Below the pieces are notes generated by a model. That model was given only the letters and a program-made list of their open reading frames with translations, was not told the DNA's origin and searched no databases. A stretch of 64,000 nucleotides of DNA from Tupaia tana (taxonomy: Eukaryota; Chordata; Mammalia; Scandentia; Tupaiidae), in NCBI GenBank assembly GCA_026018925.1, contig JAKSZU010000026.1, positions 15,181,127-15,245,126 on the forward strand. Direction: 5' to 3'. The stretch's first letter is position 1, and each line of letters begins with the position of its first letter. Positions 1 to 10,699 of this stretch are shown here, piece by piece. Both the position numbers and the translations under genes were made by a program.

Positions 1-17
1 TATACATATGCAGACTC

Positions 18-58
18 AGGTACACACACACACATACACAACCATAGTATGTGTGTAC
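18..58. repeat. Imperfect (CA)n/(TG)n microsatellite
   Basis: A short CA-rich run followed by a GTGTGTGTAC stretch. It is simple-sequence DNA with no other content. The following bases to about 414 show no recognisable repeat, gene or site. Confidence 0.8.
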
Positions 59-414
59 AGCTCACTCATACATATCCCCCACAAACTGCTACACCTTCCC
101 CCAGTGCACAGCTACACACAGGTAAACAGACTAGGCATGCACTTCTGCAAACCCCCACCTGTGTGCTCAGGCACACACAGCCTTGTCAGAGTCTTCCATG
201 GGGCCCATGAAGAGCCCAGGGCAGCACCCTGCAGAGCAGGTGTGGGGACTGGGCAGCAGGAACCCCTGCCCACACCTCACTGGGCGACTTGAGCTTCCCA
301 AACCTAGAGGATGGGACTCCTTCTTCCCCCAGGGGCTCATCTTTCCCCCCCAGACAATTGGAAAGAACACAGACTTCTCAGACAAACAGAGATCGGAATC
401 CCTGCTCACAGCAA

Positions 415-545
415 GAAAGCTGTGTGCCTCGGGCACATCACTTGACCTCTCTGAGCTTCAGTTTCATGCTCTGAAAATGAAGGCCACAAGCCCTGCCACC
501 CCCTACCACCACCTGCAGAAGTGCTGGGAGGATTACTGTCTGCCA
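415..545 (+). mobile_element. MIR SINE fragment
   Basis: Carries the MIR core order: a decayed CTGTGTGACCTTGGGCA-like block, then CTTGACCTCTCTGAGCTTCA and CAGTTT, then a GTGCTGGGAGGATTA block. This is an ancient tRNA-derived mammalian SINE, long dead. Edges are approximate. Confidence 0.75.
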
Positions 546-845
546 GCAGGGAGAATGAGCCTCAGTGTGGCAGCCGGGCAGGATTTAGAACAGACTGGGT
601 ATGAAAACAGACAGGAGTCTCTGCCCAGCCAAGGAAATGCCAATGAGTTGGAGAACTGGCATGACCAGGACCCAGAAGTGCCTGTTGTGACAAAAGTCAA
701 GGGTCACTTAGGCCATCACCTGCTGTCCTAGGGGTCAGGAATGAGAGGGTAGGAGTTCAACTGAACAGAGGGGCTTAAAGCCCACTGGTTAGAGAGAGAG
801 AGGCAGGCAGCTTTCCTTTCTATATTTTGCTTTGGAGTTGGGCTG

Positions 846-872
846 AAAAAGGAAAAAAGAAAAAAAAAAAAA
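846..872. repeat. A-rich tract
   Basis: An A-run broken by three G residues. No SINE body is recognisable just upstream (a GA-rich patch lies at 790-803), so it may be a simple repeat or a lost retroposon tail. Confidence 0.7.
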
Positions 873-1139
873 GGCCAAGAAATCCTGTGATCAGGCACGA
901 TAGGACTTTAGGTACAGTGGGATTTTCTATGCATTCACTCATCCATTCATTCCTAAGTAAATGATGTCCCTTTGCAACCCTGGGCAGCAAAGCCTCTGCT
1001 CATAGTAGGACTCTGCAGGTAGGACCTGCACAGTAGGATCCTGGTCTCATCTTCTCTTCCCATATAGCCAACCCTAAGTGAGCTTCACGCCCACTTACCT
1101 GCTGGATGGCATTCCTAATCCAGAAGCTACTTGCTCAAG

Positions 1140-1302
1140 CGGGTGAAGTTCTGGCTCCCACCCTGACCCTGCTGCTTCTCAGCTGTGCCCCTGGGCTCAC
1201 CTCTCTGTGCCTCGGTATTCTCATCTGTGAAAAGGGTATAATGCCCTTGGGTCAGGCTGTTCTTAGGCTTACATGAGATCCAGTGTGAGCAGCACGGCAT
1301 GT
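1140..1302 (+). mobile_element. MIR SINE fragment
   Basis: Matches the MIR core and tail: CAGCTGTGCCCCTGGGC, then CACCTCTCTGTGCCTC, TCATCTGTGAAAAGGGTATA and an ACATGAGATCCAGTGTGAGC block. It directly abuts the palindromic MITE at 1304. Confidence 0.75.
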
Positions 1303-1303
1303 A

Positions 1304-1373
1304 TTAGGTTGCTGGGAAAGTCGCGATGTACTGTTTCATGCTAAAATGCGTCATGACTCTCCCGACAGCCCAC
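1304..1373. mobile_element. Mariner-type palindromic MITE, copy 1
   Basis: About 70 bp imperfect palindrome: the left arm TTAGGTTGCTGGGAAAGTC pairs with the right arm reading GACTCTCCCGACAGCCCA. TA dinucleotides flank it at 1302-1303 and 1374-1375, as expected for Tc1/mariner insertion. Termini resemble Hsmar1/MADE1-type TTAGGTTG ends but the inner sequence differs. It encodes nothing and would have been moved by a transposase in trans. Related copies lie at 20642, 51848, 54737 and 56551. Confidence 0.85.
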
Positions 1374-1551
1374 TAGTATACATAGCAGGACCTCTGCAAG
1401 TGAGAGTCCTCTCTGCCTTTTTTTTTATTTGTAGAGGACAGGAACAGCCCATCCCAAACCACACGGCCCTCTGAGAGGGGGCTGACCTACAAAGGTGGCA
1501 TTGTCATCTCCAAGTGACTTCTCACCCCTCTCTGTTCTCTCTCCCACTCCA

Positions 1552-1775
1552 GACTGTGACCGGTGGCCAACTGGACAGAGCTCAGCGGCCTCAGCTCCCG
1601 GACCACCTGTCCCTCCCTGCTCTGCCCTCTGCCAGCTCAGGAGGCCAGAGTCTCATCGTCAGAGGGTACCACCCGGCTGACCTGGGAGCACTGCACAGCC
1701 TCGCTCGGTGTCCCCTGCACCTCACACATGCGCACCTTTATCTCGGGCAGGGTCGGGGGCCCCTGAGCTGGGACT
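1552..1775 (+). CDS. Candidate terminal coding exon, identity unknown
   Basis: A strong splice acceptor (a pyrimidine-rich stretch with TCTCTCCCACTCCAG) ends at 1551. The following 224 bases are open on the plus strand to a TGA at 1773-1775 (reading ...GRGPLSWD), with CpG-containing, C/G-ending codons. The opposite strand is also open: on the minus strand a frame containing EIKVRMCEVQGTPSEAVQCS ends at a TGA near 1640. Only one strand can be right, and both may be chance. I do not recognise either protein. MIR and MITE copies end just upstream, and a (TG)n tract follows. Confidence 0.25.
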
Positions 1776-1909
1776 GACCTACACCAGCCAGGGCCACATG
1801 GTATTGATGGGTGAGGCCCAGAGGACTGCGCTGAGATGAGAACTGTAGACCAAAGGTGCAGCCTTGGGCCGTCACTGGGCAGGAGGCCCACGCGGCGGGT
1901 GCAGGGTCG

Positions 1910-1912
1910 GAC

Positions 1913-1945
<33 letters not shown>

Positions 1946-1946
1946 C
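1910..1946. repeat. (TG)n microsatellite
   Basis: An almost pure TG run of about 17 units. It generates the spurious Cys-Val-rich frames seen in this interval. Confidence 0.95.
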
Positions 1947-4490
1947 TACTGTGTGTGCACCGCTTCTGCTCTCCTCTCACCTTGGCAAGTGGGAGCCAAG
2001 CACCCAGCTGCGGCGTGCCCCTCAGCTGCTTTGGTCTCTGTGTGGTGGGTTCCTGCCGCACTAGCTGGGGAGACAGGATGGGGAGGCAGAGCTGAGTGCC
2101 AGCTGAGTCAAGCTACCAGATCAAGTTGGGAGTGGGAGTGGGGCGGGGGCAGAAGCTTTTCCCCTGGGCAACGTCCGCATCCATCTGGACCCAACCCAAA
2201 CCTGTCATGACCCGGCATCTTTGTATACAGCTCTGAAGTGCAGCAGAACCATGCATGTCTTTTGAGGTCTTGGTCTCTCTGGGGGACTGGCTCCTCATTT
2301 CTGTCTTTCCTCTCCTGTGAGCATCATCCCTTTTCACCTCACTGCTTCCCCTCCCTTTGCCATTTGGAAGGCACTGGGTCTCCTTGAGCAAGGTGACTTG
2401 TGGGGACTTCTTACAGTTCACCATCATTCATGACACCCCTGAAGTCTGGACATTGGGAGGTAAGGTCCCAGGGAGGGAATTCTAGAACCTTCCTTCATCC
2501 CCTCCTCTCTGGCATTTACACCAGGTGAAGTTGGTCTGCCCACAATGATGGATGTGGGTCCCAGGGATGTACGCATGTTGGGGTTTATGGCTATGCTTGC
2601 AGTAACCAGTTTGCAACGGGTGTTTCCCCCTTTCAACCTTAAACAGTTCTGCCAAGGAGGTGAGAAGAGGGCGTGTTTGTGGAAATTCTACATCCTCCAT
2701 GCTGGCCTGGTGTGGCATGCCCCAGTGTCTTCCCCGTGAGGAAGCTCCATCCTGCCAGTGCGTGCTCACCCAGGGTCCCTGCCCCCATCCCTCTCCTCGC
2801 TGCCTACCTCACCAGTGGCTCTTCCTGATCACATCTGGGAAGCCCTAAGTGTTCAGCTGGATGAAAGATGCTGAGAGTGGGGCATGCAGAGTGATGGGGG
2901 TAAGGAGCTTCTGGGTTGTTCGCCTGCATTCCCAAAGCTCTGACCCGCCTCTATCCAACCTGGCTCATAAGGGAAGTCTTTCCTGAAGCAGAGCAATAGC
3001 AGGGGCACTGGGCAGGGGGTAGGATGCCCGGGCTTACCCACGATTCCCCTGTACTTCCTGGGCACTATCCAGCCTCGATTTCCTCGTAGCTGCCACCTTA
3101 TCCAGGCATCTCTCTCCCGAGAGGGGATCTGAGACTTCAGAAACCCTACCTGTGCTTAGAATCAGAATCCAACCAGACATATAGGGATCAATTCCCCACT
3201 TTAGGTGGTCCTCAAACTGGGTCTTGCTCTAGGGGCCGAGCCTGCTTCCAGACCAGGAGAAAAAACGGGTTGTGCTTTCCAAAGGGCCTCCCTGAACCGC
3301 CTTTCCAAAACTAGCCTCTGTCTGGGGCCACAGGACTGAAGGCCCCCATGTGGGCTGTTCCTAAATGGACACTTCCCTTCTGGGCACAACTGCATCTCTG
3401 TGGCTCCTGGCTCAACATGTGTCTTGGAGGCATATTATGCACCTCTTCAGGAGCCACGCTCTGGTGTCACTGGGATGGCCCTTGTCAGTGGGTGTCTTCC
3501 CATCCCAACAGGCTACTCTGCAGACCACCTCGGACTGGACTGGACCTGCCCCGGCCCTGCTAAATGGCCTTCTGAGTGCTCGAAACCCAACCCCTGGCTT
3601 CTCTTTAACTCCACCAGGACCTCAGGGGTCTACAGAACTGCAGCTTTGGTCGTGCACATTTGTACCAGGGGAGAAGCAAGAAGAAATAGGCAGCGAGGGT
3701 TCAACACCCTGAACCGAACTGCCCAGTCCCCCTTGCCTCTCTCGTTTCTAGAATTCACTAAAATTTCCAACCAATGCCTTTGGCCAGGCCCAGCAGGGTC
3801 CACAAAGTCTGATTTTTCCATTTGTTCATGGCACCTGTTTGGGATGAAGGACCTAGCCTGAGCAGCCCAGGGAGAAACCCCTGCCTCCCTTGCTTTTCTC
3901 AGCACCTCAGCTTTGTAGAACAAGGTTCCTTGGGTCCATTCCTGGGTCTCACATCACCTGCTCTTGACTTCTTTCTTGCCTTTTCCCCCACTTCCTGCCT
4001 CTGCCCCGCCCACCTCAATCTCTGCTGCTGCCAGGCTGGGCACCAACCTCCAGGCCCTCCCTGGTCCCCCTACCCCCAACTACACCACCCTGAACTGTTC
4101 AGAGACCCACCTTACTCTGCACACCTTTGTATCCAGGAAGAATCAGACCACTGCTTTGTCTGGTAACGTCAGTCTTTCTTCACGAATGAAATATTGGGAG
4201 GAATTTATATCCATTTATCTTTTGCAGAGCAAAAAAAGAGGGGGAGGCTGTATATTTTTACATGGTAATTGTTGACCTCACCTGTAAATCAGTTTATATA
4301 TCGCCAAGGCCATGATTTGCGTGTGTGCCCTTGTCCGATCACAGCTGCCCGCGGATGCCCAGCACACACCATCACCGGCTTGACAGTGAGTGAGTTGTTT
4401 CTCTCCCTGCCTCGTGCTCAGCAAACCCTTGTATGTCCAGGCTTCTCAAGTGGACTAGTGCAGAGGGTGGAGCTTTTCCAGGAAACCTTG
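1947..4490. other. Repeat-free, moderately GC-rich stretch
   Basis: About 2.5 kb in which I recognise no SINE, LINE, LTR or DNA transposon, unusual for this window. Several open frames exist but none has convincing start, splice or family signatures. One acceptor-like site (CTTCCCATCCCAACAG, ending near 3511) precedes a long open plus-strand frame to about 3861 that I cannot identify. It could be a 3' UTR or regulatory DNA. Confidence 0.5.
4175..4345. promoter_or_regulatory. Candidate conserved non-coding element
   Basis: AT-rich, repeat-free block after GC-rich DNA. It contains GGAATTTATATCCATTTATC, a nuclear-receptor-like TGACCTCA directly followed by a CACCTG E-box, and a TCAGTTTATATATCGCC stretch. 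The look (dense, unlike repeats, sharply bounded composition) suggests an enhancer. Conservation is inferred, not tested. Confidence 0.3.
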
Positions 4491-4690
4491 ACCTTGCAGA
4501 GAGGAACATCTCTGACTCCTTGAAGGGCGTGAGGATTTGCACACTGAAGTCCACCCGATTCTTCCAGGCCACAGGCCTCCTATAAAACAGAGGACCCCTT
4601 GACCTCCTGTTGGGACATCTATACATGTTCCTTTTTCTAGAGACAAGCTGGAAATGCCAAGTTGCTACTTAGACTCGTTTTGTCTGATGT
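4490..4690 (-). repeat. Left arm of a 150-200 bp inverted repeat
   Basis: Its reverse complement matches 5010-5175 along most of its length. Shared blocks in the same order include TTTCCAGCTTGTCTCTAG, GATGTCCC, GGTCCTC, AGGCCTGTGG and TGGAAGAA. This is either two copies of one old interspersed repeat in opposite orientation or a large palindromic transposon. I cannot name the family. Confidence 0.7.
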
Positions 4691-4770
4691 TCCTTTTACA
4701 GGTCAAAGAAAAAATTGTGTCTTGCCTCTGAGTACACTCTTCTATTCCACTGTCTACCTTGGACTCAGCT

Positions 4771-4776
4771 AATAAA
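4771..4776 (+). terminator. Possible poly(A) signal AATAAA
   Basis: AATAAA in the context CAGCTAATAAAAGCTTTTG, placed between the two arms of the inverted repeat and followed by an AT-rich stretch. It could end a plus-strand transcript crossing the repeat-free region upstream. The signal alone is weak evidence. Confidence 0.2.
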
Positions 4777-5009
4777 AGCTTTTGATTAATATTGATAACC
4801 ACATTCTTCTGTCCAGGATACCTAGCTCCTTCCCTTTTCTACCTCCCACCCCATGTTCACACCTTCTGCCCCTCCCCTGACACCTACACCCACGTACATA
4901 AAACCCGTCTCCCCTCACCTCCCACAAGTCTTCTCTCCATCTAGATCTGAGGTATACAGAGGAAATGGTGTACTCTTAGCTCGGACTGATCACTATCTTG
5001 AGAAATCAA

Positions 5010-5175
5010 AAGCCGGCATTGGAGTCTAATTAGCAACTCAGAATTTCCAGCTTGTCTCTAGGAAAGGAAGCATGTAGGGATGTCCCTGAACTAGGCCATG
5101 AGGTCCTCGGTTTTATGGAAGGCCTGTGGTCTGGAAGAACTGGGTGGGATTCAATGTGTATACCCACGGGCCATA
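5010..5175 (+). repeat. Right arm of the inverted repeat
   Basis: Plus-strand copy of the repeat whose inverted partner is at 4490-4690, about 320 bp away. The two arms even produce similar translated frames (MSLEKGTCIDVP and MSLGKEACRDVP), which is a by-product of DNA similarity, not evidence of a gene. Confidence 0.7.
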
Positions 5176-5224
5176 TCCAGCACTCTCAGTGCTTTTTAAA
5201 TTTGGGGGGAGGGGAAAAATCAAA

Positions 5225-5430
5225 GGATAGAATTTCATGGCATGTGAAAATTCCACAGAATTCAAATTTCATGTCAGTAAACAAAATTTTATTTGGACAC
5301 ACCACACCTATTCATTTGCATATTCACCACAGCTGTTTTTGTGTGTCAACAACAGAGTTATTAGCAACCAAGATGATGCGGCCCACAAAGTTAAAAATAT
5401 TTATTATCTGGCCCCACACTAACTGTGCTT
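5225..5430 (-). mobile_element. hAT-type (Charlie group) DNA transposon fragment
   Basis: Reads AAAATTTTATTTGGACACAC, then CCTATTCATTTGCATATT, an AGAGTTATTAGCAACCA block and AAATATTTATTATCTGGCCC. This is the familiar mammalian hAT sequence class with the 3' TTTACTATCTGGCCC-like end, heavily diverged. Family name not assigned. Confidence 0.6.
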
Positions 5431-5699
5431 ATCTCTGATTGAGAAGGCCGTCTTATTGAAGAATGAGTCAACTTGGAGATGGCTCCCAGCAGAGGAATAG
5501 GGACCAGGGTGGGAGTTCTGGGGGGAAAGAACTTATTTCAGCCAAGGAAGGGCTTTCTATTAAGCTTGTTCCATAATGCAGAGGGCTGCCTAGGGACGTA
5601 GAACACTCCTTGTCCTTAGAGGGGTTGGAACAGGTGTGAACTAATTGGCATGCATGATCCAGGGGCAATTCAGGCATAGGAGGCTGGGTGGACCAGCCC

Positions 5700-5995
5700 A
5701 ACTTTAAGACTGTATGAGTTAGCCTGAGGCTGCTATAATGAAATACCACACACTGAGTGACTTAGACAGCAGGAATTTCAGATCAGAGTGTCAACAGGGT
5801 TGATTTCTGGTGAGGGCTCTCTTCTTGGCTTGCAGACAGCCACCTTCTTTTTGTGACTCATGTGGCCTTCCCTTTATTCCTGCATATTTTTGGTGTCTCT
5901 TTCTCTTCTTATAAGGACATTCACTTTACCCATCTGTCTTCCCAGGACTATTCTTGTTGGAAGTGTGTCACCAATATCCCCAAACTTCATCACCT
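5700..5995 (-). mobile_element. ERVL-MaLR (MLT1-like) solo LTR
   Basis: The reverse complement resembles an MLT1 LTR. On the plus strand the marks are GGCTGCTATAATGAAATACC near the edge, CTGGTGAGGGCTCTCTTC, and CTTATAAGGACATTC. No internal retroviral genes are present. It abuts a second LTR of the same broad family. Confidence 0.7.
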
Positions 5996-6512
5996 CTGTA
6001 TCAGCTTTCTAGACCGCTGTGACAAAATGCCATGTGCTTGGTGGCTCAAAGCAACAGAAATCTATTCTCTCGCATTTCTAGAGGCTGGAAGTCCAACAGT
6101 GAAGTGCTGGCAGGACCACGCTCTCTCTGAAACCTGCAGGATACCTCAAGGATCCTTCCTTTCCTCGTCCTAGATTCTGCTGGTTCTCAGCAGTCCTGGG
6201 CATTCCTTGGCCTGTAGCTGTCTTGCTCCAGTCCCTACCTCATCAGTACCCCATCACCCTCAATGAGTCTACTGTGTTCCATAGATAGGGCTTGATAGCT
6301 TCTTTCCTGCGTGCCTCTATCTTCTGGTAAGGCCACCAGTCATGATGGTTAGGGGCCCATTATACTCCAAGCACATCCCCATCTAATTATATCTGCAGCG
6401 ACCCTATTTCCAAGTCAAGTCCCATTCTGAGGTACTAAGGCTAGGACTTAACAGATCTCTTTAAAGAGATAGGGGTTTAAAGGAAGCGACAAAATTCAAC
6501 CCCTAACACGCT
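5996..6512 (-). mobile_element. Second ERVL-MaLR-type LTR with an internal insertion
   Basis: Plus-strand marks: CTGTGACAAAATGCCATG, GGCTCAAAGCAACAGAAATC, TTCTAGAGGCTGGAAGTCC, CATTCCTTGGCCTGTAGCTG, CCCTATTTCCAAGTCAAGTC and AATTCAACCCCTAACAC. About 65 bp near 6236-6300 does not fit the LTR and recurs at 7392-7458 (see findings). Old, non-coding solo LTR. Confidence 0.7.
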
Positions 6513-7234
6513 CCAACGAGCTGTCTTCTATGCCTTAACTGGTCACTTTGCTCCCTCCATGGCAGACCCTCAGTGCCCTGGGAGATAGACTCCCCAGAAC
6601 TCTTGGGCCCCAGGGTCAGCAGCTGCTATCCCCCTTATCAAACCTGCTCCTACCTGACACTTTTTGTCCCTGCGTTCCAACAGTCCTGGCTGTCAGCTCC
6701 GCAGGGGGAAGCGGGCAGCCTCTGTGTGACAGTGGTAGTCTCGGGCTGCGAATGGGCTTCACAGGCTGAAGTGGTTGGTGACGTTTGATTTTACTTAGCA
6801 TCCTGTTGGGTGGTGAAGGGGCCGACCTTGGTGAGCTGTGCTCTCACTGTTTGCTTTCTTGGCTTTGTCTGTGACCTGAGGAAATTTCTGGGCAGGTTGG
6901 TGTAGACACACCCCGGCCTTCAGCTTTTCACCCCATCCTGTCTCTCCCCAGCCCTCACCTGCACACACCGGTAAGGGAATCACCTGAGCACCGAGAGGAA
7001 CAGGAGGCAGCAAATGTCAGCCTGGGCTGTGGAAAGTGGACCCCGAGGTTGTAAAGGCTCGGATCTGCCTCTTCCCCCCTACATTAAACCACAGTGGGGC
7101 TTTGCCTCCCTGCTCCGTCCTCCTGATTGTTAACCCAAATCACAGGCTCCCCTCTTGAGGGCCACAGTCTATATCCGTTCCATAACCAGTTGAATTTTAG
7201 AACCCACTGGGGACAGACTACATCCGTGGTCCCA
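6513..7234. other. Unique sequence, nothing certain
   Basis: No recognisable interspersed repeat. An acceptor-like TCCCTGCGTTCCAACAG ends at 6683 and a short open frame follows to a TGA at 6786-6788, but there is no further support for an exon. Confidence 0.4.
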
Positions 7235-7305
7235 TGACTGCCTTGACTTTGCTAAGTGCCAGCAGTTACCTGGCATGTGGTAGGTGCTCAATAAATGTTT
7301 ATAGA
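7235..7305 (+). mobile_element. L2/MIR 3' tail
   Basis: Carries the shared L2/MIR tail ACCTGGCATGTGGTAGGTGC followed by TCAATAAATGTTT. Too short to tell L2 from MIR. Confidence 0.65.
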
Positions 7306-7466
7306 ACGCAGAGAGGGAGGGTTGCTGGGCAAGAAGGCGGCCCTGGCTCAGGGGATCAGAGAGGCTCCCTTGTATGAAGACTGCCCTGCGTCAGGCCATG
7401 TCATCAGTATCCCATCATCCTAAATGAGTCTGCCAGGCTCAGTAGATAGGCCTTGAAAAGAGACCC

Positions 7467-7765
7467 AGTGGATGGCCCAGCCTCAGTGGTGCATGTTGCT
7501 AAAATGTGCCGTGTAGGTTGGGACCTCCTGGGAGGCCCAGGTTCAATTCCAGGTCCGACCTAAAGGGTCAGGCATTGTGGTGACATCCCAGTGACTCGGG
7601 GAGGTTGAGACAGAAGCACTGCAAGCTTGAGGCTGGCCTCGGCAACACTGGGAGCCCCTGTCTGAAGAGCCGAGCAGGGTGGTCATGGACCTGTAGGCCC
7701 CGCTGGGAGGCTGAGGCAGGGCGATTGAGACATGGTAAGATCCTGCATGAAAGAAAGGAAATATA
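7467..7765 (+). mobile_element. Composite tRNA-like/7SL-like SINE, copy 1
   Basis: The first ~95 bp is a tRNA-like head with a B-box-like GGTTCAATTCC. It is followed by two Alu-like arms: GGCATTGTGGTGACATCCCA and GGGAGGTTGAGACAGAAGCA-type text with GGCCTCGGCAACACTGGGAG, then AGCAGGGTGGTCATGGACC and GGGAGGCTGAGGCAGGGCGA. It ends in an A-rich tail. 7SL-derived SINEs are restricted to Euarchontoglires, so this bears on the host. The copy is old and inactive. Confidence 0.75.
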
Positions 7766-7834
7766 GATCCGTTGGGTCAGGTATCCTAGAGCACCTAGGT
7801 GCTGGGAGGCCAAGTAATCAGCCCTCTCTAAAAG

Positions 7835-7945
7835 CTGCTCGTTGAGCGCTTACTACATGCCAGGCCGCTGTTACCCGTATCCCCGTTTTGACAGAGCAGC
7901 TGTGGCACACAGGCATAAACCAAGCCTCTCTGTCATAGAGCCAAC

Positions 7946-7947
<2 letters not shown>
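7835..7947 (-). mobile_element. MIR SINE fragment
   Basis: Plus-strand reading TTGAGCGCTTACTACATGCC, CCCGTTTTGACAGAG and CACAGGCATAAACCAAG follows the reverse complement of the MIR tail and core. Confidence 0.6.

Positions 7948-7948
<1 letters not shown>

Positions 7949-7976
<28 letters not shown>
7949..7976. repeat. (A)28 tract
   Basis: Pure A run adjoining the MIR fragment. No retroposon body is attached on its 5' side other than the MIR, so it is treated as a simple repeat. Confidence 0.9.
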
Positions 7977-7980
<4 letters not shown>

Positions 7981-9653
7981 TTGGCTTCAAAGATCCCAGG
8001 AGCTCACCCCCATTCTGAGTGGCTCCTGCCAGCTGCCCACAGGGTTGTTACAACCCCCACCTCTGGGGTTCATTTGCAGCTTGTCACCAGCAGAGAGGGA
8101 AGAAAAGCCGGAAGTCAGGGAAGGGAGGGTGCAGGGCGGCAGGGACCCTGGTGGGAGTTTGTGCGGAAGCTTCCACTCGTCTTCCCAGACTGACAGGCTG
8201 CCAGCAGCTGCCCAGATTTCCAGGAAATGTGTGTCTGGGTTGGCCAAGCCCTCCTGGGTTCCTCCAGCACCCCTGCTCCAGCAGTCCAGCCCTCTCCCTC
8301 TCTCACACCAGACGTGGTCCTCTGTTCCCAGGGGCTGCTCCTTCCTGCTCACTGGAATCATGCAGCCCCTTTCTCTGATACCAAGAATGTGAAGAACTCA
8401 TCTCCTGAACTTGATACGCTGTTCTTCCCCTTACTACCAAGGACTGAGCCAGAGAGAATGAGCCATGTGTAGTGAGTGCTTGCTCTAAGTAAAACCTTGA
8501 TTACCAAGTGTGTTCCGTAAGACTAGGTGGATATTATATTATTGAAAGGGTTCTGGGACAAATATGCATTGGAAATGTTTAGGTAAAATAAGATCAAATG
8601 TATTTCTTGATGGCGGGATTTATCAGAACTTTTAAAACACTATTGTGCAGTTAAATCTCTAGGTCAGTAGAGGCTGCTTTTCCCAGGCTTTTCCAGGTAG
8701 GTTTCGGGATCCCTGGGCAGATCCACCTCTGTGAATTTGACTTGATGTCTTACATAGTATTCAAGGAGCCCACGTCAAGAGGTGCTGACCACCAGCATTT
8801 ACAGACCACCCATAGGAGGTGAGGAAGGTGGCTGGGCCCTGTCCATCCCAACTGCCCTGGAGACTGGCAGTGTGGATGATGAACCAGGACGCTAACTTGA
8901 AATGCGTCAAGCCAGAGATGGGTCTGGGGTGGCCATTAGCTGCCAGCTGCTCCCATTATTCCATTCATCACTGACTGGAAAAGCTGAGCCCAGAGCACAT
9001 AACCCTGCCCCTGCCACCCTGCATTCCCTACCCAGGGCTGCTGATAGTAGATCCCATCCCATGCATGTGGGCAGTGGTTCAATGCCCAAGGACACCACCA
9101 AGGAAAACTGGCTGACAGTGCCTTCCTGTGGAAGGGTCAGATTTGCTGTGTGGGTGGGTGGCTTAGAGACCAGTGTGATAGGATGCCACCCTCTTTGATG
9201 GGTCAGCTAGGTCTTCAGCTGCATTTCCATCTTCAACCAGGTCATTGGGATAAAGATCTAGAGCAATCTAAGAGATCTAGAAGGAGGCTAAGGATTTAGT
9301 CCAGGGAGGGCAAATATATGACATTTATGCCACCACGATCCCCTTCCATACTCTTGGAAGACATTGCCAATTGATCACAGCATCCCCATCCCCCACCCTG
9401 CTGATCATAGATGGAGCCTCTGAGCATTAGAATTGCCACTTGAGATGGACAGAAGTGACTGTCTCTGTTCTCATACTCTCCCCCTTTCACAGAAGCAAGA
9501 TCCGACTCCCAGTGAGGGAAGGTAAACTCTACCGGGTCAGATCCCTTCTAAGAGGCAGAGGTAGGTTTAAGGCTCAGGCCTTAGAAACTTCCAGAAGCTC
9601 AGTCATTTGGACTATAGTTGGTGGGCAGTCTATCATAGCCCTGCAAAAGTTTT

Positions 9654-9654
<1 letters not shown>
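7977..9654. other. Unique sequence
   Basis: About 1.7 kb without recognised repeats, RNA genes or convincing exons. Composition shifts from GC-rich (to about 8480) to AT-rich (8500-8700). Confidence 0.5.

Positions 9655-9688
<34 letters not shown>
9655..9688. repeat. (T)34 tract
   Basis: Long pure T run after GTTTTG. No SINE body is recognisable on its 3' side, so this is either a simple repeat or an orphan poly(A) tail on the minus strand. Confidence 0.9.
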
Positions 9689-9690
<2 letters not shown>

Positions 9691-10445
9691 TATGGGGAAC
9701 TTACAAAATTTAGAAAGAGCCTGCTCTTAAGAATCTGCATATAATCATTTTTGGTAATCTGCCTGCCTAGAGCAAGATCGTTTATCTTCTGGGACAGCTT
9801 CTCAAGGCCTGAATGCTACTACAGGCACAGAACAGCTGGTCTGGAAGGCCTGGCATCTGAAGACCTTAGAGAAAGATGATATGTGTGTGCATGCATGATG
9901 GTGGGCTGGGGAGGGGAGAAGGATGTTTTTTCTCCAGGAAGTTTGTAAGAGTTCTTTGGTAGTACAATCTGAGCATCTGGGAAGTTAGAAAATGTTGCAG
10001 AAAGAAAAGAAATCTAACTCCAGTTGCTTTTGGTATTCTCCCTGAATGGAAGATTCAAAAGCAAAGTGTCACCCAGATAAAATCCTTTGGGGTCCTAGTG
10101 GACCACCAGCCTTGCTCCTAAGCTCTTTAAATCCCTCTACTACCAACTTGTTGGCTAAGAATAACTTCTGTCCACTGCTTCTTCATTTCCTTCTTCCAGC
10201 CCTTACTACCTCCATCCCACCTCCTGCCCGATAACATCTCCTCCAGACCATGAGCTGAGGAGAAAGTTGCACAATAGTATGGATGAAAAATATGCCATGT
10301 ATTTAGCTTAAATTAGCTCCAAAGAATGGCTCCCTCCCTCCATTGAATGGGCAGCAATTGTTTATGCCAACGTGCTATTTGCATCGTGCCTTCTGAGATT
10401 TGAAAGTCTAATGATTAAAAACAAATCTTAGTTTTTCTTTTCCAC
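9689..10445. other. Unique sequence
   Basis: No gene, recognisable repeat or RNA structure seen. A few short open frames only. Confidence 0.45.
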
Positions 10446-10489
10446 CACTTAGGAAAAAAAAAACACACACACAAAAAAAAAAAAAAACT
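10446..10489. repeat. A-rich/(CA)n tract
   Basis: A-run, short CACACACAC, then another A-run. Simple sequence. Confidence 0.9.
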
Positions 10490-10699
10490 ACCAGCTTGGC
10501 TAGTGCTTCTAGTTTAAAAATACCCTGACCTCCAGTGCTAGAGTGAGAATTTTGGAAAGGCTGATGCTGGGATATCGGGAAAAAGTACAGACTGACAAGA
10601 GGCCCTGCTCTGAGTGGTGAGTGATGGGCTGATCTAGGCAGGAGGGGGTGTTGCATCCTCACACAGATGCTAAAATTTCAGGTTGATTTGAGAGCCTAT

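Noticed and set aside
4455-5438. Two frames with similar N-termini (MSLEKGTCIDVP and MSLGKEACRDVP) as a gene pair
   Set aside because: The similarity follows from the inverted DNA repeat; frames diverge and stop outside it.
6684-6788. Acceptor-bordered 35-codon frame ending in TGA
   Set aside because: Acceptor is only fair, no partner exon, and the region has several competing frames. Too weak to list as an exon.
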